DNA of 64,000 bases, from positions 1 to 64,000 of the forward strand of contig NZ_JACSPP010000002.1 of the NCBI RefSeq assembly GCF_014837065.1, given 5' to 3'. The stretch's first letter is position 1; each line of letters begins with the position of its first letter. The notes below the pieces were generated by a model. The model was not told the origin of the DNA. It saw only the letters and a program-made list of their open reading frames with translations, and made no database searches. The position numbers and the translations under genes are program-made. Shown piece by piece: positions 36,411-45,719 of the stretch. The DNA comes from Phocaeicola intestinalis. Its GTDB lineage: Bacteria; Bacteroidota; Bacteroidia; Bacteroidales; Bacteroidaceae.

Positions 36411-39263
36411 ATGAAGACAGACATTTTTGCCAACCGCCACATTGGCATTTCGGACTCCGACCTTCCCAAGATGTTGGAGAAAATAGGTGTCGGCACATTG
36501 GATGAACTCATTGACAAAACTATCCCGAAACAAATCCGACTGAAAAAACCGCTAGATCTGCCACCGGCAATGACCGAACGAGAATTTTCCGAACATATCA
36601 CGCAGATGGCTTCGCACAATAAAGTCTACAAATCGTATATAGGTACGGGTTGGTATGATACAATTACTCCAGCCGTCATCCAACGTAATGTATTCGAAAA
36701 CCCGGTCTGGTATACTTCGTACACACCTTATCAAACCGAAATCTCACAAGGACGCCTGGAAGCCCTCATCAATTTCCAGACTGTAATAAGCGACTTGACC
36801 GCCATGCCGCTCGCTAACTGCTCACTATTGGATGAAGCGACTGCAGCAGCCGAAGCCGCCACAATGATGTTCGCTTTACGTAGCCGCGCACAACAAAAGG
36901 CTGGCGCCAACACACTCTTTGTCGATCGGGAAATATTCCCACAGGTACAGGCCGTTATCCGCACACGTGCCATACCGCAAGGTATCGAAATAAAAACTGG
37001 TGACTATAAAAAACTGGAATTCACTCCCGACATATTTGGTTGCATTGTACAATATCCAAACAATAGCGGCAACATCGAAAACTACAGCAACTTTACCGCC
37101 CGTGCACATGAATCTGGATGCAAAGTAGCAGTAGACGCCGATATTTTAAGTCTAGCCCTGCTGGTTCCTCCCGGAGAATGGGGAGCCGACATTGTATTCG
37201 GAAGCACCCAGCGACTGGGTATACCTCTGTTCTATGGCGGGCCATCAGCTGCTTATTTCGCCACACGGGATGAATACAAGCGCAATATGCCAGGAAGAAT
37301 CATCGGCCTCTCGAAAGACAAATATGGACATGTATGTTACCGGATGGCTTTACAAACACGAGAACAGCACATCAAACGTGAACGGGCAACATCGAATATC
37401 TGTACAGCTCAGGCACTGCTCGCTACCATGGCGGGGTTTTATGCTGTATGGCACGGTGCAAAAGGCATTAAAGAAATAGCCCAACGCATCCACAGCATAA
37501 CCAACTGGCTGAACCTCCGGCTTACCGGCTTGGGATATATCGAACGGAATGAAACATTTTTCGATACACTCCGCCTTGGCCTTCCAGAAAATGTGTCGCA
37601 AGAAAAATTGCGCACCATTGCTTTGAGCAAAGAAGTAAACCTGCGCTATTTCGACAATGGCGATGTAGGTATCAGCATTGACGAAGCTACCACATTGGCA
37701 GATGCCAACCAACTCTTTATGATATTCGGCATCGCTGCAGAAGAAACGGTACATGAAGTAAAAGATATCACAGACAGTTCTTCAATCAGCCCCGACATGT
37801 GCCGCCGTTCACCTTTCCTTACCCACGAAGTATTCAGCCTTTATCACACGGAAACGGAAATGATGCGCTATATCAAGCGGCTGGAACGCAAAGACATTTC
37901 CCTTACCCATTCCATGATTTCATTAGGGTCGTGTACCATGAAACTGAATGCCGCAGCCGAAATGTTACCACTTAGTAATTCGGCATGGATGAACATCCAT
38001 CCGTTAGTGCCAGAAGAACAAGCCCAAGGATACCACGAACTGATAGAAAACCTTTCCAAACAATTGCTTGCCATCACAGGTTTTGACGGCATTACTTTTC
38101 AGCCCAATTCAGGAGCAGCCGGCGAATATACAGGACTGCGCATCATCCGCAGTTATTTGGAAAGTATCGGACAAGGGCATCGGAACTTGATTCTGATTCC
38201 AGCATCAGCTCACGGAACCAACCCGGCATCTGCCGTACAAGCTGGATACGAAACCTTGACTTGTGCCTGTGACGAACACGGAAACGTAGACGTAAATGAC
38301 TTACGCGAAAAAGCAGAAGCCAACAAAAATCGTCTTGCGGCACTTATGATTACCTATCCGTCTACTCATGGCATTTTCGAAAACGACATTATGGAAATCT
38401 GCCAGATTATCCATGCCTGTGGAGCACAAGTATATATGGACGGCGCAAACATGAATGCGCAAGTGGGACTGACAAATCCAAGTACCATCGGGGCAGACCT
38501 GTGCCACCTCAACCTGCACAAAACATTTGCCAGTCCACATGGAGGAGGCGGTCCAGGTGTAGGTCCAGTTTGCGTATCCGAACACTTGATTCCATTCTTG
38601 CCAGGTCACAATCTGTTCGGGAATGACACTAATGAAGTTTCATCTGCCCCATACGGAAGTGCCGGCATCTTACCCATTACTTATGGGTACATTTCAATGA
38701 TGGGTGCAAAAGGACTGGAACAAGCCACAAAAACAGCTATCCTCAATGCCAATTATCTGGTAGCATGCCTGAGCGATACCTATGGTACAGTATATCGGGG
38801 AACAAACGGCTATGTGGGGCACGAAATGATTCTGGAATGTCGCAATATCCACGAAGAAAGCGGAATAACAGAAAACGACATTGCCAAACGTCTGATGGAT
38901 TACGGTTATCACGCTCCGACCCTATCATTCCCTGTACACGGCACATTAATGATAGAACCTACCGAAAGTGAAAGTTTAAGTGAACTTGACAACTTTATAG
39001 ACTGTATGCTCTCCATCTGGAACGAAATAGAAGAAATCAAAAATGGCGAAGCATCAAAAGAGGACAATGTGCTAGTCAATGCCCCTCATCCCGAATACGA
39101 AGCCGTATCAGATCGATGGCAACATTTTTACACACGTGAAAAAGCTGTCTATCCGACAACAAGTGTACGAGAAAACAAATTCTGGATAAATGTGGCACGC
39201 GTAGACAACACATTGGGAGACCGCAAACTATTGCCTACACGCTACGGTTCATTTACAGATTAA
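36411..39263 (+). CDS. Glycine dehydrogenase (decarboxylating), P-protein, full-length
   Basis: A 950-aa PLP enzyme of the glycine cleavage system that decarboxylates glycine and passes the aminomethyl group to lipoylated H protein. The two homologous halves, separate (GcvPA/GcvPB) in some bacteria, are fused here. The N-terminal start FANRHIGISDSD is standard, and the PLP lysine lies in LNLHKTFASPHGGGGPG (about residues 700-716). GSCTMKLNAAAEM marks the start of the C-terminal half. It is the last gene of the run starting at 34182, or has its own promoter, not clearly seen. The 3' side has a large inverted repeat shared with convergent uvrB. Confidence 0.97.
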   Translation: MKTDIFANRHIGISDSDLPKMLEKIGVGTLDELIDKTIPKQIRLKKPLDLPPAMTEREFSEHITQMASHNKVYKSYIGTGWYDTITPAVIQRNVFENPVWYTSYTPYQTEISQGRLEALINFQTVISDLTAMPLANCSLLDEATAAAEAATMMFALRSRAQQKAGANTLFVDREIFPQVQAVIRTRAIPQGIEIKTGDYKKLEFTPDIFGCIVQYPNNSGNIENYSNFTARAHESGCKVAVDADILSLALLVPPGEWGADIVFGSTQRLGIPLFYGGPSAAYFATRDEYKRNMPGRIIGLSKDKYGHVCYRMALQTREQHIKRERATSNICTAQALLATMAGFYAVWHGAKGIKEIAQRIHSITNWLNLRLTGLGYIERNETFFDTLRLGLPENVSQEKLRTIALSKEVNLRYFDNGDVGISIDEATTLADANQLFMIFGIAAEETVHEVKDITDSSSISPDMCRRSPFLTHEVFSLYHTETEMMRYIKRLERKDISLTHSMISLGSCTMKLNAAAEMLPLSNSAWMNIHPLVPEEQAQGYHELIENLSKQLLAITGFDGITFQPNSGAAGEYTGLRIIRSYLESIGQGHRNLILIPASAHGTNPASAVQAGYETLTCACDEHGNVDVNDLREKAEANKNRLAALMITYPSTHGIFENDIMEICQIIHACGAQVYMDGANMNAQVGLTNPSTIGADLCHLNLHKTFASPHGGGGPGVGPVCVSEHLIPFLPGHNLFGNDTNEVSSAPYGSAGILPITYGYISMMGAKGLEQATKTAILNANYLVACLSDTYGTVYRGTNGYVGHEMILECRNIHEESGITENDIAKRLMDYGYHAPTLSFPVHGTLMIEPTESESLSELDNFIDCMLSIWNEIEEIKNGEASKEDNVLVNAPHPEYEAVSDRWQHFYTREKAVYPTTSVRENKFWINVARVDNTLGDRKLLPTRYGSFTD

Positions 39264-39283
39264 AAAAGACAGATAAAGACAAT

Positions 39284-39437
39284 AAAGAAAGGCTCAAAAT
39301 AGCATTTGGGATTAAAGTCAAGACATGAAGCAAGAGAAATCTTTCCTTTCTTACCTTATATATTATAAAGTATAAAGGACTTCATATCATAAGTATAAAA
39401 CCAAGACATCTCATTTTCTATCTTGAGCCCTTTCTTT
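39284..39437. repeat. Large inverted repeat between gcvP and uvrB
   Basis: AAAGAAAGGCTCAAAATAG (39284-39302) pairs with CTATCTTGAGCCCTTTCTTT (39418-39437) with two mismatches, enclosing about 115 bp. The enclosed part repeats CAAGACAT twice and is AT-rich in the centre. As it lies between two convergent genes it may end transcription from both sides, though the loop is unusually large. Confidence 0.55.
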
Positions 39438-39552
39438 TGATTAAAGATTCATCGGTCTCGAAAACCTATCATAAAAAAGTACCTGTTGAGACGTCTCCTA
39501 AAATCATATTTCCCCAAGTATGCAGAAAGTGAAACACGCTTTCCAGGCAATA

Positions 39553-41583
39553 TCACGGTTTTTCTTTTAATGAATTTTCCAGACGGATAAGCTCATCACG
39601 ATATTGTGCGGCTTCAATGAAATCCAGTTTCTTAGCCGCTTCCTGCATCAGCTTCCGAGTGCGATTGATGCTTTTCTGCAACTGTTCTTTTGACATGTAT
39701 TGTACAATCGGGTCTGCCGCAGCATAGAACTGTTCCGGAGCATCGGTGTAAGCCTTAGGTTGTTTCGAAACCGGTGTCTCGGTATCTGTCTTTTCAAGCA
39801 AAACGTTGTTGTATGCCCGCTTGATTTGTTGAGGCGTGATGCCATGTGCTTCGTTGTAAGCCAGCTGCTTGATGCGGCGGCGATTCGTTTCATCGATAGT
39901 CAGCCGCATACTGTCAGTTATCCTGTCGGCATACATAATGACTTTCCCATTAACATTCCGAGCTGCCCTGCCGGCTGTCTGGGTCAACGACCGGTGTGAA
40001 CGAAGAAAGCCTTCCTTATCCGCGTCCAATATGGCAACCAGCGACACTTCAGGCAGGTCAAGCCCTTCACGAAGCAAATTGACCCCAATCAACACATCGT
40101 AGGTACCTTGGCGCAAATCGTCCATTATCCTCACACGCTCCAGTGTCTCTACATCGCTATGTATGTAGGTGCAACGGATACCATGGTTGAGCAAGTATTC
40201 AGTCAGTTCTTCTGCCATACGCTTGGTAAGCGTGGTGACAAGTACACGCTCCTGCATTTCAATACGTTGCTGAATTTCTTCCATCAGGTCGTCCACTTGG
40301 TTCATACTGGGACGCACCTCAATAACCGGATCCAATAAACCAGTAGGACGGATGACTTGTTCCACGACAATTCCTTCACTTTGCTCCAGTTCGTAATCGT
40401 CTGGGGTAGCACTGACATAAATAACTTGCTTCACCATTTCCTGAAACTCGTCAAACTTCAACGGGCGGTTATCCATAGCTGCCGGCAAACGAAACCCATA
40501 TTTAATCAGGTTTTCCTTACGGGCACGGTCACCTCCATACATAGCACGAATTTGCGGCACACTGACATGACTCTCATCGATAACCATCAGAAAATCTTTC
40601 GGGAAAAAGTCGAGCAAGCAATAAGGACGGGTACCTGCCTCCCTACCATCGAAGTATCTTGAATAATTCTCAATACCGGAACAATGCCCCAGTTCGCGAA
40701 GCATTTCCATGTCATAAGTAACACGTTCGTACAAACGCTTGGCTTCGAACGTTTTTCCCTGATCTTCAAAAAAAGCCACTTGTTTGGTAAGGTCGTCTTC
40801 TATTTCGTGAATAGCCCGGAGCACACTTTCCTTTGTAGTCATGAACAGATTGGCCGGGTAAATTCTGTACTCGTCAAATTCTGCCTGCCTGTGCCCTGAA
40901 ACCGGGTCTATCTCTTCAATAGCATCTATTTCGTCATCCCAAAACATCACCCTCAAAGCACTGTCGGTATAAGCGAGATAAATATCCACCGTATCTCCTT
41001 TTACCCGGAAGTTTCCCCGGTTCAGTTCAATATCGTTTCTGACATAGAGACTGTCTACCAATTTTCTGAGAAAGACATTCCGATCTATCCGTTTGCCTTT
41101 CTTAATATCTATTACGTTATTGTAAAAATCTGCCGGATTACCCATTCCATAAATACAGGATACAGATGATACCACAATGACATCTTTCCTGCCAGAAAGC
41201 AAAGCCGAGGTAGCAGCAAGCCTCAACTTGTCAATTTCCTCGTTTATGGCAAGATCTTTCTCTATGTAAGTATCAGTAGAGGGGATATAAGCTTCCGGCT
41301 GATAGTAATCGTAGTAGGAAACATAATATTCTACGGCATTGTTCGGAAAGAAATTCTTAAACTCACCATACAATTGAGCGGCAAGTGTCTTGTTGTGACT
41401 CAGAATCAACGTTGGCTTGTTGATGTTCTTGATGACATTGGCAATGGTAAACGTCTTACCCGACCCAGTCACACCAAGCAGCGTCTGGGCAGGAATGCCA
41501 TTTTTTACTCCTTCGGTCAATTGCGCGATAGCTTCCGGCTGGTCGCCAGTAGGCTGGTAGTCTGATACGAGTTCAAAATTCAT
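39553..41583 (-). CDS. Excinuclease ABC subunit UvrB
   Basis: A 676-aa DNA-damage verification helicase of nucleotide excision repair. Walker A GVTGSGKTFTIANV (about residues 39-52), the YYDYYQPEAYIP beta-hairpin (about 92-103) that locks damaged DNA, FMVIDESHVSVPQ-type Walker B (LMVIDESHV), LREGLDLPEVSLV, QTAGRAARN and the C-terminal UVR motif (KLDFIEAAQYRDELIRLEN) that binds UvrC. Length and order are standard. The promoter has a near-match TAACTTTA (41606-41613, reverse). Divergent from bamD. Confidence 0.97.
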   Translation of the reverse strand: MNFELVSDYQPTGDQPEAIAQLTEGVKNGIPAQTLLGVTGSGKTFTIANVIKNINKPTLILSHNKTLAAQLYGEFKNFFPNNAVEYYVSYYDYYQPEAYIPSTDTYIEKDLAINEEIDKLRLAATSALLSGRKDVIVVSSVSCIYGMGNPADFYNNVIDIKKGKRIDRNVFLRKLVDSLYVRNDIELNRGNFRVKGDTVDIYLAYTDSALRVMFWDDEIDAIEEIDPVSGHRQAEFDEYRIYPANLFMTTKESVLRAIHEIEDDLTKQVAFFEDQGKTFEAKRLYERVTYDMEMLRELGHCSGIENYSRYFDGREAGTRPYCLLDFFPKDFLMVIDESHVSVPQIRAMYGGDRARKENLIKYGFRLPAAMDNRPLKFDEFQEMVKQVIYVSATPDDYELEQSEGIVVEQVIRPTGLLDPVIEVRPSMNQVDDLMEEIQQRIEMQERVLVTTLTKRMAEELTEYLLNHGIRCTYIHSDVETLERVRIMDDLRQGTYDVLIGVNLLREGLDLPEVSLVAILDADKEGFLRSHRSLTQTAGRAARNVNGKVIMYADRITDSMRLTIDETNRRRIKQLAYNEAHGITPQQIKRAYNNVLLEKTDTETPVSKQPKAYTDAPEQFYAAADPIVQYMSKEQLQKSINRTRKLMQEAAKKLDFIEAAQYRDELIRLENSLKEKP

Positions 41584-41674
41584 ACGGCTATGTTTAAAAA
41601 GCGTGTAAAGTTACACAATAATTTTCATCGGAATGGAACAGACGAGATTTTTTGTATTAAAAATTATTGAGATG

Positions 41675-41705
41675 TTGCATTATTCGGCAGAAAGCCGTAA
41701 TTTTG
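41675..41705 (+). promoter_or_regulatory. Promoter of bamD-rpoZ-DUF4293
   Basis: TTG at 41675-41677 is 20 bp from TAATTTTG at 41698-41705, a full Bacteroidetes -33/-7 match, 20 bp before the bamD ATG. Confidence 0.7.
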
Positions 41706-41724
41706 CACAACTATATAGATTGAT

Positions 41725-42558
41725 ATGAAAAAGTACATCGTTATGGCATTGCTTCTTGGCGGAGTGTTGTCTTCGTGCGGGGAGTATAATACCGTACTTA
41801 AAAGTACGGACTACGAATATAAATATGAGGCAGCCAAAGGGTATTTTGCCAAAGGTCAGAACAGCCGGGCTGCAACCTTGCTGGAAGAACTGATTTCTAT
41901 CTTGAAAGGAACGGCCAATGCAGAAGAGTCAGCATATATGTTGGCTATGACGTACTTCAATCAAGGCGATTATATTTCGGCTTCTCATTATTTTAATGTG
42001 TATTACACTACTTACCCGCGTGGAACCTATACTGAATTGGCACGCTTTTTCTGTGGAAAATCGCTGTATTTGGATACACCTGAACCGCGGTTGGATCAGA
42101 CAAGCACTTATAAAGCCATTCAGGAATTACAGATGTTCATCGAATACTTTCCGACAAGTTCACGCAAGGAAATAGCCCAAAACATGATTTACGAATTGCA
42201 AGACAAACTGGTGGAAAAAGAATACTTGTCTGCAAAACTGTATTACGACCTAGGTTCGTACACAGGAAACACCTCGTATAGCAGTACGGGTAACAATTAT
42301 CTTGCAGCCGTTGTGACAGCACAGAATGTCTTACGGGATTATCCCTATACCAAACGGCGGGAAGATCTTTCGATTCTGATTCTCCGGGCCAAATATGATA
42401 TGGCAAAAGAAAGTGTCCTTGAAAAGAAGGAAGAACGTATGCGCGAAGCAATAGACGAGTATTATGCATTCAAAAACGAATTTCCCGAAAGCAAGTATAT
42501 GCCGGAAGTGGAAAAAATCTTCAAGGATGCCAGCCAATACATAAAAGACGAAAATTAA
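41725..42558 (+). CDS. Outer-membrane protein assembly factor BamD
   Basis: A 277-aa lipoprotein (lipobox LSSC, Cys about residue 18) of the BAM complex that inserts beta-barrels in the outer membrane. Five TPR-like helix pairs are visible (YEYKYEAAKGYFAKGQNSRA, SAYMLAMTYFNQGDYISASH, IQELQMFIEYFPTSS, VTAQNVLRDYPYTKR, AIDEYYAFKNEFPESKY). Starts 20 bp after a well-formed promoter. The order bamD-rpoZ-DUF4293 is conserved in Bacteroidales, with 26 bp to rpoZ. Confidence 0.93.
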   Translation: MKKYIVMALLLGGVLSSCGEYNTVLKSTDYEYKYEAAKGYFAKGQNSRAATLLEELISILKGTANAEESAYMLAMTYFNQGDYISASHYFNVYYTTYPRGTYTELARFFCGKSLYLDTPEPRLDQTSTYKAIQELQMFIEYFPTSSRKEIAQNMIYELQDKLVEKEYLSAKLYYDLGSYTGNTSYSSTGNNYLAAVVTAQNVLRDYPYTKRREDLSILILRAKYDMAKESVLEKKEERMREAIDEYYAFKNEFPESKYMPEVEKIFKDASQYIKDEN

Positions 42559-42584
42559 TCAAAGGTTTATAATAAAGTAAAATT

Positions 42585-42920
42585 ATGGATTACAAAAAAA
42601 CAAACGCTCCGACCAATACCATTACCCGTAACCTGATGGAATTGTGTGAAGACACGGGTAATATCTATGAAACCGTAGCTATTATCGGTAAGCGCGCAAA
42701 TCAGATCGGCGTAGAAATGAAGAACGATTTGTCTAAAAAACTTCAAGAATTTGCTTCTTACAATGATAATTTGGAGGAAGTGTTCGAGAACAGGGAGCAG
42801 ATTGAAATTTCACGTTATTATGAAAAATTGCCGAAACCAACATTGATTGCCACCCAAGAATATATTGAAGGCAAGGTATATTACCGCAATCCGGCCAAGG
42901 AAAAAGAAAAATTGCAATAA
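42585..42920 (+). CDS. RNA polymerase omega-like subunit (RpoZ/Rpb6 family)
   Basis: A 111-aa protein with the omega core TRNLMELCEDTGNIYETVAI followed by IGKRANQI (about residues 14-42). This region in RpoZ wraps the beta-prime C-terminus and helps assembly. The tail past residue 60 is charged and ends in a Bacteroidetes-type KPTLIATQEYIEGKVYYRNP segment. Between bamD and DUF4293 in a conserved order. A hairpin with a short T-run follows (42936-43009), which may reduce reading into the next gene. Confidence 0.9.
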   Translation: MDYKKTNAPTNTITRNLMELCEDTGNIYETVAIIGKRANQIGVEMKNDLSKKLQEFASYNDNLEEVFENREQIEISRYYEKLPKPTLIATQEYIEGKVYYRNPAKEKEKLQ

Positions 42921-42935
42921 TCGAATTAAAAACAG

Positions 42936-43009
42936 GACACAGATACGTATTGTTACCAGACTTTCCAGAATAAGGGAAAAGGTATAAGAATACGCTTCTG
43001 TGTCTTTTT
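42936..43009 (+). terminator. Hairpin between rpoZ and DUF4293
   Basis: GACACAGA and CGTATT (42936-42951) pair with AATACG and TCTGTGTC (42989-43004), interrupted by a 2-base bulge on each side, and are followed by TTTTT. It may be a partial terminator. The ACACAGA/TCTGTGT core recurs at 16314-16397 and 52697-52745, so it may instead be a dispersed repeat. Confidence 0.5.
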
Positions 43010-43032
43010 GTTCTAGAAAAGAAAGACTAGTT

Positions 43033-43482
43033 ATGATACAACGTATTCAAACAGTTTATTTATTTGTGGCTACAGTACTGCTGGCAATCGCGATGTCGGT
43101 ACCTGTGGGATATTTTTATACAGAAACCAGTGTGGCTGTGTTAAGCAATCTGTCTGTTATCGCTGCAGACGGTACCTCAAATTACACACCGGGAGTAATG
43201 TTTGTGCTCCTGTTCATAGCTGCCTTACTTGCATTCGTCACCATTTTCTTCTATAAAAAACGTATGCGGCAAATCCGCTTGGCTATATTCAGTAATGTGG
43301 TTTTGGTAGCATACTATCTCGTAGTAGGAATATATGCTTATTCTGTATTGGCGGCATACGGTAGCTTCACCCCCTCATGGGCAATTTGCTTGCCATTTAT
43401 TTCGCTTGTGCTGAATTGGCTTGCCATCCGTGGCATAAAGAACGACGAAAAATTAGTACGCTCTTACAACACAATCCGTTAA
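43033..43482 (+). CDS. DUF4293 four-helix membrane protein
   Basis: A 149-aa inner-membrane protein with four hydrophobic helices: about residues 7-27 (YLFVATVLLAIAMSVPVGY), 50-72, 83-103 and 112-130. The short MIQRIQTVYL start is typical of the family. Function unknown; the conserved place behind bamD and rpoZ suggests a constitutive envelope role. ATG at 43033 preferred: the earlier reading has no membrane-protein-like start. A 23-bp-unit repeat element begins 35 bp after its stop. Confidence 0.88.
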   Translation: MIQRIQTVYLFVATVLLAIAMSVPVGYFYTETSVAVLSNLSVIAADGTSNYTPGVMFVLLFIAALLAFVTIFFYKKRMRQIRLAIFSNVVLVAYYLVVGIYAYSVLAAYGSFTPSWAICLPFISLVLNWLAIRGIKNDEKLVRSYNTIR

Positions 43483-43788
43483 ACTGCCTGAAGCACTCTT
43501 CTATTTAATTATAATGAATGTCCGCATTCAGCCAATACAATACCTCTGAAAAATGAATATATACTGCATCCGCGGTTGAATATAACTGCATCCGCCTACG
43601 AATATATCTTCATCGGCAAACGCAGTAGTACTGCGTTTACAACTCAACTGGACCGGCTAATTGCGGACATTCTTTTTAGCTAATTACAATACCAGAAATT
43701 CAGTAAAAAAATCAAGAGATAAGATACCGTCAGTCATCTTTCTTCATTCGTTTTTTACTAAAGAATACAACAACTAAACAAAAAAATT
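43483..43788. other. 306-bp intergenic region before glmS
   Basis: Holds the repeat element at 43517-43671. The remaining 117 bp before glmS are AT-rich; no TAnnTTTG box and no glmS-ribozyme-like structure could be recognised, so the glmS promoter remains unidentified. Confidence 0.5.
43517..43671 (+). repeat. Element with 23-bp tandem units, copy 2
   Basis: Same family and orientation as 31535-31717. Ends AATGTCCGCATTCAGCCAAT (43517-43536) and GGCTAATTGCGGACATT (43655-43671). Three tandem units start at 43555 (23 bp), 43578 (22 bp) and 43600, one unit fewer than copy 1. A perfect hairpin CGCAGTAGTACTGCG lies at 43621-43635. The two copies share CGCGGTTGAATAT, CTTCATCGGCAAA and CTAATTGCGGACAT blocks. 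Confidence 0.75.
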
Positions 43789-45633
43789 ATGTGTGGAATC
43801 GTAGGATACATCGGACAAAAACAAGCTTACCCCATCCTGATAAAAGGGTTAAAACGACTGGAATACCGTGGATATGACAGTGCCGGAGTAGGGCTGATCA
43901 ATGAATACCACAAGCTAAATGTGTATAAAGCTAAAGGAAAAGTTTTGAATCTGGAAGAACTCACCACGCAAAAAGATGTGACAGGATGCATCGGCATCGC
44001 CCATACACGCTGGGCTACACACGGAGAACCATGCCAAGCTAACGCTCACCCGCACGTGTCTCAATCAGGAAACCTGGCATTGGTACATAATGGTATCATT
44101 GAGAATTACGCCCTTTTGCGCGAACAACTCCAACAAAAAGGATATACCTTTAAAAGTTCGACCGATACCGAAGTGCTGGTCCAACTCATAGACTACATCC
44201 AGACCAGTTCGCATATTGACCTGCTGGATGCTATCCGGATAGCCTTACACCGCGTTATCGGAGCATACGCCATCGCCGTTATTGACCGACGACAACCAGG
44301 CCGCATTCTTGCGGCACGCAAAAGCAGCCCATTAATAATCGGTGTAGGAAGTGACGAATTTTTTCTGGCATCAGATGCTACTCCTATCGTAGAATATACA
44401 GACAAAGTGGTTTACCTGCAGGATAATGAAATAGCGGTACTCGAACCTGGGAAAGCACTTAAGGTAGTCAATCTTGAAAACGAACAACAACTGGCCGAAG
44501 TGAAAAAAATAGACCTGAACATCGGCCGGCTGGAAAAAGACGGATACCCACATTTCATGCTGAAAGAAATATTCGAGCAACCCGAATGCATCAACGACTG
44601 CATGCGTGGAAGAGTGAACAAAGAGACTCATGAAGTACAGCTCTCTGCCATAAGCGAACATAAAGAGCGCCTGCTTGGAGCACGAAGATTCATCATTGTA
44701 GCTTGCGGTACCTCATGGCATGCCGGACTTATCGGGAAACAACTCATCGAAACCTTCTGCCGCATCCCTGTGGAAGTGGAATACGCCTCGGAGTTCCGTT
44801 ATCGCAATCCGGTGATTGACAATGGAGATGTAGTTATTGCCCTCTCACAATCAGGTGAAACAGCCGACACGCTGGCAGCCATCGAATTGGCAAAAGAAAA
44901 AGGAGCTTTCGTATACGGCATCTGCAACGTAGTAGGTTCGTCCATTCCACGAAACACGGATACTGGTTCATACATCCATGTAGGTCCCGAAATCGGGGTG
45001 GCATCCACCAAAGCCTTTACCGGCCAGGTAACAGTGCTAACCCTCTTTGCCCTGGCACTGAGCAAAGAAAAGCAACTTATTAATGACACAACGTACCGCT
45101 GTATCATTGACGAACTGGAGCAGATACCAGAAAAAATAAAAGAGGTATTAAAACAAAACCAAAACATTGCCGAATTATCGCGCATATTCACATATGCACA
45201 CAATTTCATCTACTTAGGACGCGGATACAGCTATCCTGTAGCATTGGAAGGTGCACTGAAATTAAAAGAAATCTCGTATATTCATGCCGAAGGCTATCCG
45301 GCTGCCGAAATGAAACATGGCCCCATCGCTTTGATAGACACGGAAATGCCCGTAGTAGTCATTGCCACACAAAATGCAATGTATGAAAAAATAATAAGCA
45401 ACATTCAGGAAATCAAGGCACGAAAAGGGCACATCATCGCTTTAATAAACCCGAACGACACGATAATCAGCAAACTGGCAGACGAATGCATCGAAATACC
45501 AGAAACTCTGGAATGCCTGGAACCACTCATTACCACTATTCCCCTCCAACTATTAGCCTACCATATTGCCGTATGCAAAGGCAAAGATGTAGACCAACCA
45601 CGGAACTTGGCAAAATCGGTCACAGTAGAATAG
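43789..45633 (+). CDS. Glutamine-fructose-6-phosphate aminotransferase (isomerising) GlmS
   Basis: A 614-aa enzyme making glucosamine-6-phosphate from fructose-6-phosphate and glutamine, the first step to peptidoglycan and LPS amino sugars. N-terminal class II glutaminase with catalytic Cys2 (MCGIVGYIG), THTRWATHG-like IAHTRWATHG, and two SIS domains (ACGTSWHAGLIGKQ, ALSQSGETADTL, EVEYASEF; GRGYSYPVALEGALKLKEIS). The tail DQPRNLAKSVTVE is the conserved C-terminus. Length normal. Terminates at a symmetric hairpin shared with convergent rlmI. Confidence 0.97.
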   Translation: MCGIVGYIGQKQAYPILIKGLKRLEYRGYDSAGVGLINEYHKLNVYKAKGKVLNLEELTTQKDVTGCIGIAHTRWATHGEPCQANAHPHVSQSGNLALVHNGIIENYALLREQLQQKGYTFKSSTDTEVLVQLIDYIQTSSHIDLLDAIRIALHRVIGAYAIAVIDRRQPGRILAARKSSPLIIGVGSDEFFLASDATPIVEYTDKVVYLQDNEIAVLEPGKALKVVNLENEQQLAEVKKIDLNIGRLEKDGYPHFMLKEIFEQPECINDCMRGRVNKETHEVQLSAISEHKERLLGARRFIIVACGTSWHAGLIGKQLIETFCRIPVEVEYASEFRYRNPVIDNGDVVIALSQSGETADTLAAIELAKEKGAFVYGICNVVGSSIPRNTDTGSYIHVGPEIGVASTKAFTGQVTVLTLFALALSKEKQLINDTTYRCIIDELEQIPEKIKEVLKQNQNIAELSRIFTYAHNFIYLGRGYSYPVALEGALKLKEISYIHAEGYPAAEMKHGPIALIDTEMPVVVIATQNAMYEKIISNIQEIKARKGHIIALINPNDTIISKLADECIEIPETLECLEPLITTIPLQLLAYHIAVCKGKDVDQPRNLAKSVTVE

Positions 45634-45643
45634 CGACACGTCA

Positions 45644-45697
45644 ATAAGTTGACAAGGTTTTCTGATACATTAACTACTCAAAACCTTGTCAACTTAT
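45644..45697. terminator. Symmetric terminator-like hairpin between glmS and rlmI
   Basis: Perfect 18-bp inverted repeat ATAAGTTGACAAGGTTTT (45644-45661) and AAAACCTTGTCAACTTAT (45680-45697) with an 18-base loop. The genes on either side converge and stop within 11-22 bp of it. Parts of it (CCTTGTCAACTT) recur at 63838-63862, so it also belongs to a short dispersed repeat. Confidence 0.65.
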
Positions 45698-45719
45698 AAT
45701 GATATCTCGTCAACTTTGG

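Noticed and set aside
43672-43788. glmS ribozyme or riboswitch upstream of glmS
   Set aside because: The remaining 117 bp show no recognisable ribozyme core, and the class is known mainly from Firmicutes.
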